Of a DNA stretch of 64,000 bases, positions 34,101-43,100 are shown piece after piece. Source of the stretch: Bombyx mori (taxonomy: Eukaryota > Arthropoda > Insecta > Lepidoptera > Bombycidae); assembly GCF_030269925.1 (NCBI RefSeq), contig NC_085108.1:124001-188000 (forward strand), in the 5' to 3' direction. Each line of letters begins with the position of its first letter. Positions within the stretch are counted from its first letter, which is position 1. A program made the translations under genes and the position numbers. Below the pieces are notes generated by a model that saw nothing but the letters and a program-made list of their open reading frames with translations, had not been told where the DNA came from and did not search any database.

Positions 34101-37100
34101 GGGCCACGGGGGGAGACCACGCCACCCGCACGGAGTGGGGACCGGTGGCCTCAGCGGTCACCGACAGCGGAGGTCCGAATGTTAACTCTTCCTCGGGAGT
34201 GTGTACTTCTATGATCTGCAATAATGGATTTAGGACTTGTTTTTAGCTAAACAAAAGTCTAATTCCTCGTTCGCCATGTGGTTGTTCTTAATAGATATGT
34301 ATAATGCATCTTCTACGACCGCTACCGGCTCTAGTGCGCTGATGCAGTGACCTCAGACTACATGTCCGAATTAAGTATGGCACCATTGTTTGTCGTATGG
34401 CACCTCAAAGTTAGTCTGTTACCGGGAATTCCTTCGATAGCGGCTTAGTACGTTTTTCATAATTTAAAGGCAATTAGGATTATTAAATACAGTAATATTA
34501 AGTCAAATGTATATCCGTTTGCAATTAAAATAAATTTAATTGAATCAATAGAGATCAACGAATATTTTATATACACACATACTAATATGAGGTTTTGTTT
34601 TAAACTACTCGATGAAAGCAGAGACTGAATATCAAGATGTGAAGAACTAGACAGAAGTGGAGTGGAGTGGACTTGCCTGGGTGGGGGGCGAGGCCCCGCC
34701 CGCGGTGTACGCGACCACCGCGAATTGATAGGTCGTGTTCGGTTGTAGTGACGCTATGTTCATCTCATGTTTCTGTGCTCCTCCGCGGGATATTCGCTCT
34801 CTGGAATAATTACTATACTGTAGCACTAAGAGATAAAATATGGTTCACTCTAATTTAAAGGTTGAGATTAATATTAACATGTCAACTGGCGGAATCAGAC
34901 ATCGTCGACTTAGTCGGCACTCCGTCTGTTTTAATATTTCTCTTATTTTACGAAGGGTATATGCAATTGGTTGTTGACACTTTTAATCTCATAAAACTGC
35001 TTCATTTGGGATTATCCAGTATTATAGTTTATATTACTTTCTTTAAAATAGGAAATCCCTGTTGAAATGGTTTCGAGGAGAAAATATATTTGTAACAACT
35101 CGGCAGTGCGGATGCGTATGGCTTGACCGATGTCTGTGAATGATGGCAAGGCAGGCCATACAATTACGACTTATTCCCACACTTACCAGCTCTACTGAGG
35201 CGTATCTACTAAATGTGAGATTATAAGACTAACTGATTTGTATATCGCTAAGTACTAACCTTTCGCTCCCCTTAACCCTGTACATGACTGCGTACCCGAC
35301 CACGTCCCCGCTATTGCGTTCCGGTTCATCCCAACTCAGGGTCACAAATCTATGTTTCACGATAACCGCCCTTAACGCCCTCGGCGGAGAGACTATACTC
35401 GCGTTGCCCTTTTTAAGCAAATCGAGATCCATTCCTTTAGCAGCGTGTAAAGAATTTTCGATTAGATCTGGGTCCGGAGTTCCATATAATTTCAATTCGG
35501 GGGTCAGTGTGTAGGCCGAGGATGTTTCACCCAAAAAATCGGGGTCATCGACATCCTCGGGGAAGTTTGAATCGAAATCCTGTGAAGGATCTGAAGAAAC
35601 CAAACTGTTGAAGATATCCTGAGTCGAATTTGTGTTATCGTATCGAGACGATATGCTTGTGGTTAGTGGTGCCTGTGAACGTTTGGGAGTGAATTCTGGA
35701 AATGAAAATGAATGGAGAAACTATGATATGACAGTGAAAAATGGTAGTTATAAAGTATTTTTTTGTAAATATATCATAAATATGACACTGATTTTAAGTT
35801 TAGTGACCCATTATTAATTACGTGAAGACGATTTTAGCTGTTTTGATTACTCTTGATCCAAGGTCACATAAGACTCTTATCTCCTTACCTCTCCTTACGT
35901 AAAATGTTATCCAGGGCTTATGTTTAGTAGAATATCATACACTAATAATAATACACACTACTATAATAATATTCATAATTTGACAAACAATGAAGATTTT
36001 TAGTTTATAAACATAAGCTTTTCGTTCATACTAACGCATATTGCTAATTGTACAACATTACGTAAGAATAGGTTTTACTCTACTTCCTCTCCCGAAATAA
36101 AATAATGTAGAGGTCTGAAACCAAATACATAATTAATGAGTGATCCCTTAAGATGTAAACAAGTAACAGTCAAAGCACGAAATAGTTAAGCACAATATAC
36201 ACAGTTTAAGCCCTAGTTAATTAAATGGAATGTCACATCTTTGATACAAGACTGATCCAATGGACCGAATAGTTTTGTTCTTTTATGGACAGTTTAATGA
36301 ACACGATTCTACCCATGTAGTATATATATACTTATCATTTAACTAATATATAAACTGAAACCAGATGTCAGCCATATGGATGAGAACTTATGATGAGATA
36401 TACTGATTAATGTGTGAAAACACATAATTATAGAATGGTTGTTACGAAAATGATATCATGACTTTTAAAATTGAAGTAAGTCACTGATGGCTGAATTTTC
36501 AAATGTGCAAAATAAATTGAAACTGTTGAATCTTAGCTAAATATTTAACTGACCGTCGTCCGGGGGCAGCACCACGAGTCGCAGGGAGCCGGTGGCCGAC
36601 CCGGCGGAGGAGGTCGCGAAGCATTGGAACATGCCAGAGTCTACATTCAGCACGCCTTGTATGCGAAGAGACGATCTGTGCGGAGTTAGATATTGTACTT
36701 GCATTGGGCAGAACAAACATTCTTTTTTCTATTGCTTAGATGGGTGGACGAGCTCACAGCCCACCTGGTGTTAATCGGTTACTGGAGCCCATAGACATCT
36801 ACAACTTAAATGCGTCACCCACCTTGAGATATAAGTTCTAAGGTCTCAAGTATAGTTACAACGGCTGCCCCATCCTTCAAACCGAAACGCATTACTGCAT
36901 CACGGCAGAAATAGGCAGGGTGATGGTACATACCCGTGCGGACTCACAAGAGGTCCAACCACCAGTAATAACGCAAATTATAATTTTTCGGGTTTGATTT
37001 TTATTACACGATGTTATTCCTTCACCGTGGAAGTCAATCGTGAACATTTGTTGAGTACGTATTTCATTAGAAAAATTGGTACCCGCCTGCGGGATTCGAA

Positions 37101-40100
37101 CACCGGTGCATCGCTTCAACAAGAATGCACCGGACGTCTTATCCGTTAGGCCACGACGACTTTATTAAAGTGACAAGTAAATAACATTTTGCAGATTATA
37201 TCCATCTAAGGTAAGCATTTTGCGGTAGGCAGGGGTTTGGCTCTGCCCCTGGCATTGCTTAAGTCCACGGGCGACGGTAACCACTCACCATCAGGTGGTA
37301 TGCTCGTCTGCCTAGAAGGGCAATAAAAAAAATCTAACTCAGTTTCTTTAAGGAAATGTTTAGTAGAGTCTGTACTGACCCGTCCAAGAGCGCTATGTCG
37401 TGGTTGTTCGGCGTCAGCAGGTCTCCGTCCTTGAGCCAGGCCACGGCGGGCGCCGGCCGCCCTCTGACGTCACACCGCAGCGTGACGTCACCGCGCGCCC
37501 GCGCCGCCCCCACCGCGCCGCTCGGCAGCCACACCCGGGGCGGGGTCTGGGTTCATTACATCTACTATTTACACGACATTGTCCACGCATCTGCCATGCT
37601 GAGGAAGTCGATCTTTGGAATTATTGTATCTATGTAATCTCTATACGATTTATCTTAAATGAATTTAATCTATATATGTATATAAAAATGAATTGCTGTT
37701 CGTTAGTCTCGCTAAAACTCGAGAGCGGCTGGACCGGTTTGGCTAATTTTGGTCTTGAATTATTCGTGGAAGTCCAGGGAAGGTTTAAAAGTTAAATAAA
37801 TATGAAAATGATCGGAATTAAATAAAAATAACAATTTTGTTTTTCCTTTGATGTGTCCCCCGTCGGACGGATTCTTTTTGTTTGTTTTAAGTTTATTTTA
37901 CACAAAGGCTTAGGTTTAGGCACTACGAAGTCTGCCGGGTCAGCTAGTATGTTATAAAGATTACCTAAATTGAATTTTGAATATTGAAACATCAGAAGAA
38001 GAAACATTAGAAATATAAAAGCAATTTGGGATTTTGAAATATAAAAAACATAAAAAAGTGGTGAAGCAATAGCTTTAAATGTTGTTTCTCTTTATAGAGC
38101 AACTCAATTTGTGCTATAGTTTTACTAAGCTAAACTGAGTTTTGATGAAAATAAAATAATACATTATATATATATTTAATTTTCGCCACCAATAGAATTA
38201 TCGAGCTGTGTGTGACGCCAGAAATGTGTGTGGTTGCAATTAATTCAGAATATTGTTCCCTGACACTATCCTTACAAACTATACCATTACAGAATCAGAA
38301 ATACACACGTCAACTAGTTTCTCAAAAAACGCATTCATTAATTTCATTGAAATCTTAAGTCCACAAAATTCAATAGAAATTTCAAGTGCGGAAAATCTAA
38401 TGCCGCTACAGACATCAATGAATAATTGAGACGTTCTATATCAGTGATTCCTCCTCCTCTTTCAGTCGATCGCTCATGGCTGATCATCGTGATGCGTCCG
38501 CCTCCGACATTTTTGAAGTGAAAACTTCTTTAGAATCGTTGTGATTTCAAACCGGATGCAACGGAAAAAACGACAGGTAAGAGACACAAATACAAAAATG
38601 TGTAGAATGAAGCCAGCACAGAATGAGACAGAAATATACATACTATTTAATACAGCGCCATCTGTGAGATTTTTTAATACTAGCGTGTGTATGAAAGCTC
38701 TTGTTAATTTAGGATTATACGTGAAATTAAAATATCAATTCACAGAGGGCGCTACCTTACAATTATTTACTAATGACAAAATTTTACATATACTTAAGAC
38801 GTTTAGGATAATTGTATTTTAATTTTGGAAGGTTTCACTTCTACCACGTGTGAATTGCACACATTTAGTTTTTTTTGTAATTTGTAGCCACTTTTGTCGG
38901 TCAGCGGCACAGTGAAATGCTTGGCTCAGTCTCATGTCCAGACACTCGGATACTTGGTCACGCGCCCGTGGTCATTTACAATTCGAACTCTGAGAAATGT
39001 GCGTGACCACAGTGTACTCGCGGAGTCCGACGAGCTACGGATACACAACCGGTGCGAATATGACTGTATACTACTAAAGTTCGACTTAACTTCCGATAGC
39101 ACAATGTGGTCATTAAAATTGAAATGGCCTTCTATTGAGTTTTCTTTAGATTATCACTTTCATTTTAAGGTACAAAGAAGGATAACTGTACGGTTACTGA
39201 TGCAATGTAAAGGGTGTTAACTGCCCTTTATTAATAAAACAAGTTAGTTCCTATTTACTCTCCGTATATTGTCACAAGTGTCTAACGTGTCGGGTGGGCT
39301 ATGTACGACTGACCAATGCAAGCGATGTACAAAACCGCATACGCTTCTAAACTGTGTCCCTACAATGACCAACAATAAAACAGTTACAATCATCATCATC
39401 CTGCCCTTCTCCCAGTCACCTGGGGTCGGCGCAACATGTTTTCTTCTTCCATACTCTTCTATCATATACCATTTCTTCGCTCACTCCCTTCTTACCCATA
39501 TCGTCTTTCACGCAATCCATCCATTTCTTCTTAGGTCTACCTCTTTCTCTATATCCTTCCACATTCATAGTTAACATTTTTTTACCAACCTCATTTTCAT
39601 TTCGTCTCATCACATGTTCATACCATCCCAAACGCGCACTTCTCAGCTTCTCTGTCACAGATGCCACTTTCATTATAATTTTAATACTCTTCTATCGAGT
39701 TTCCTTAGATTATCAGTTTAATTTTAAGGTGCAAAGACGGATAAACATGGATAAGACAGTTTATGTATGTAGGGCGCGTGTGTACCGACCAGCACGTGCA
39801 GGTGCGCGGTGTGGTCGCTGGAGTCGAGGCGGCTGTGGGCGCGGCACGTGTAGGCGCCGGCGTCCCCCGCGCGCGCCGCCCGCAGCCGCAGCGAGCCCGA
39901 CCCCACCAGGTACAGCCGCGAGTCCAGGTCGCTGCGCGCAACCAATGGACATCCATATCAACCCTTCCAACTATTTCTAATTATTTTAATCAATTTCATT
40001 TAAGTTAAGACAAAATTAATAACAAGCATGCCAAAATCAGTATTAAATAGTAAATGCAGAGTTTTTTTTATTGCTTGCTATGGGTGAACGAGCTCACAGC

Positions 40101-43100
40101 CCACCTGGTATTAAGTGGTTACTGGAGCCCATAGACATCTACGGCGAAAATGCGCATCTTGAGATATAAATTCTAAGGTCTCAAGTATAGTTACAACGGC
40201 TGCCCCGCCCTTCAAACCGAAACGCATTACTGCTTCACGGCAGAAATAGGCGCGGTGGTGGTAACTACCCGCGCGGACTCGCAAGAGGTCCTACCACCAG
40301 TAGAGTTAATTTGAATAAACAAATAATTTTTAATTTAATATTAATTTATGTAAACGAAGATAAAGATAGTAAAAAGCAGTTGGTATAATGAGATAGTGCA
40401 ACACACCTTAAGTCGATAGCGACTCCGTTGTTGAGCCAAATGATCTCTGGTTTAGGGTTCCCGATGGCGGCGCAGTCCAGGGTCGCGGAGCCGCCTGCGA
40501 CAACCGCGATTGTTACTGGGGCGGTCTCGATCAGGGGTGGAGTACAATACGGAACCTAGGTTCTCGTTTGCAACAACATTCTTAAGGTTGAATCATGTTT
40601 ATTGCTGTACCGGTGTATGGTTGAGAAACCATGAGTCCAAGGTTCACTCTTAACGGGAGCACTCATTCAACTCGGTACTTGTGGTCGACTATTTTATGTA
40701 TTGATGGATAAACAGAATTAAAAAAAATTGAGTGCATTTTAAGAGACCTACACCCAGCATTACGAGGACACGGGTTGAAGAAGGTTTTATTTATTTATAT
40801 CAGAAGTTGACCGAGCAGTCTCGTACTGCACTTAGTGCTCAGCACTTGCCCATGGACACTTACATGAATTACCTTAAACATGAGATCGAATGAGTTCCCT
40901 AATAAAATGTCTGTTGTATCATTGCCTACCAGCAACCAGTACTACGTGTATATTTCCTGACCTTCCATGACAGTGAGGGATTGCGGCATCGCGACGAACC
41001 TGGGGGCCGCCTCCGTGTTGGGAGTGTCAGCACTCACGCGTAGCTCTATCTCATCGCTTACCCTGTAGATACAGAATTAAATCAACTCATTATCACTACA
41101 TAGTATAAAACAAAGTCGCTTTCTCTGTCCCTACATCTCTCTGTCCCTATGTATGCTTAAATCTTTAAAACTACACAATGGATTTTGATGCGGTTTTTTT
41201 AATAGATAGAGTGATTGAAGAGGAAGGTTTATATTTATAATAACATTCATTAAATAGTGGAGAAATCAATAATAAGTTACAGTTTCCGAAGCGAAGCGAG
41301 GGCGGGTCGCTAGTGAAGTCATATTTTATAAACGCCAACAAAAAAGGACTTCAGTCTTCCCTAACCCCCCTTCCCCAACCTGAATGTTCCTCAAAGATTC
41401 CTCAAAGACCTCTAAGAACTTTCGGCGAACCCGTTATATATGTACAGTAATATGATACAAACGCCTTGAGGATAACCATAATTACATGACGGACTAATTG
41501 AAGTGTGTGTAAGAACCCTCGGTGCTACACACACACAAGCGTCCTCGGTGATGCGAAAACGTGATCGTCTTGCTTTAGAAATAGGTTTCCGAACATACTA
41601 CCGATACTATTCGATAGGAAATACTACTACTACTACTACTACTATAGATAATGGCGAAGTAGGTGGCTAGAATCTTCTCAGTGGGTCGCGTTTCCGATCC
41701 GGTGGTAGATTCTGCGAAGCACGACTCTTGCTAGGGTTCGTGTTAGCAGCGTCGTCAGGTGTGAACCCCGTCAGCTCACCTACTAGTTAAAGTTACGCTG
41801 ATATAGCCTCTCAAGGCTATCAGCTTAGGTAGGAAAAGAAAAGTGGCTCGAGAAGACAGGAGTCACATTATTAAACAGGGAGATCAGTATGCTGATATTG
41901 CTTACCGATATAGATGAGGTGTGATAGAAACACGACATCTGTAGGAGGCGGCGTCGTGGTGCCGCAGCGGCTCTATCTCCAAGGCTCCGCTGGGCGTGAT
42001 GGAGACGCGGGCGCTCTCCGTGCGGACCGGGGAGCCGTTCTTTAACCAGGTCACCTAGAGACCGGTCATGGTTAGTGCGTCTAGCCGCAAGTTTACTAGT
42101 ATTGTGGCACTTGTGATAAAACGTATCGTTCATTGTTTTAGACCAGTTGTTGGACATTCCATACTGTCTTCACCAAGTGTTTTTATATAAAGTATTATCT
42201 ATCTATATATATATATAAAAATGAATTGCTGTTCGTTAGTCTCGCTAAAACTCGAGAACGGCTGGACCGATTTGGCTAATTTTGGTCTTGAATTATTTGT
42301 GGAAGTCCGGAGAAGATTTAAAAGGTTTAGATAAATATGAAAATGTTCGAAATTCAATAAAAATAACAATTTTGTTTTCCCTTTGATGTGTCCCCCGTCG
42401 GACGGATTCCTTTTGTCTTTTATTTATCGATTGAGGCACTACGAAGTCTGCCGGGTCAGCTAGTTATATTATAATAAGCAAGGATTGCATATAACCACGA
42501 CTGCTCTGCCAAGAGTAACCGACTATGATGCTGTTTATTATAGGCAATGTGAAATAAGAAGGGTCGTAAGAATGATTTCCTCTGGTTCTGTTGTATAAAT
42601 TGTCAATGTTTTTTTTTTATTGGCCTTGTAGGCAGACGAGTGTACAAGCCCACCTGACGGTGAGTGATTACCGTTGCCCATGGACTTCAGCAATGCCAGG
42701 CCGCTGCCAACCGTTAGGTTGTTGTTACCTTCGGATCCTGTATGAATCACTTACATTGAGTTTGAGGAGGGGCGGAGTGTTGAGTAGCTTGGCGGCGCCG
42801 TACGCCCTCCTGTCGGTGTTGGCGGCGGGCACGACTCTGAGGGCCAGTCTCGGCGGGGCCTGTATCCCGCACGGCAGCAGCGCCACGCCCCCCACCGCGG
42901 ACAGCACGCTGCGCGGGGTGCCCGACAACACTGGCACCTCTGTCAATGAAGAGAACACCATAACCATCATAACCATGAAACGTTTGCATGGTTACCGTAG
43001 AGCTTTACAATCTACATGAATTTAATTATTGTACCTTTACGTTGGGTTGGATTGGACAGCACCGCATGCTGCGTGCTGACGGCTGGGGACCGTCATTCTA

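Noticed and set aside
37085..37165. tRNA-like sequence with box B GGTGTTCGAATCCC (also 45624-45705, 46100-46165)
   Set aside because: These are the tRNA-derived heads of Bm1 SINEs joined directly to the Bm1 body, with no acceptor-stem pairing or terminator of a real tRNA gene.
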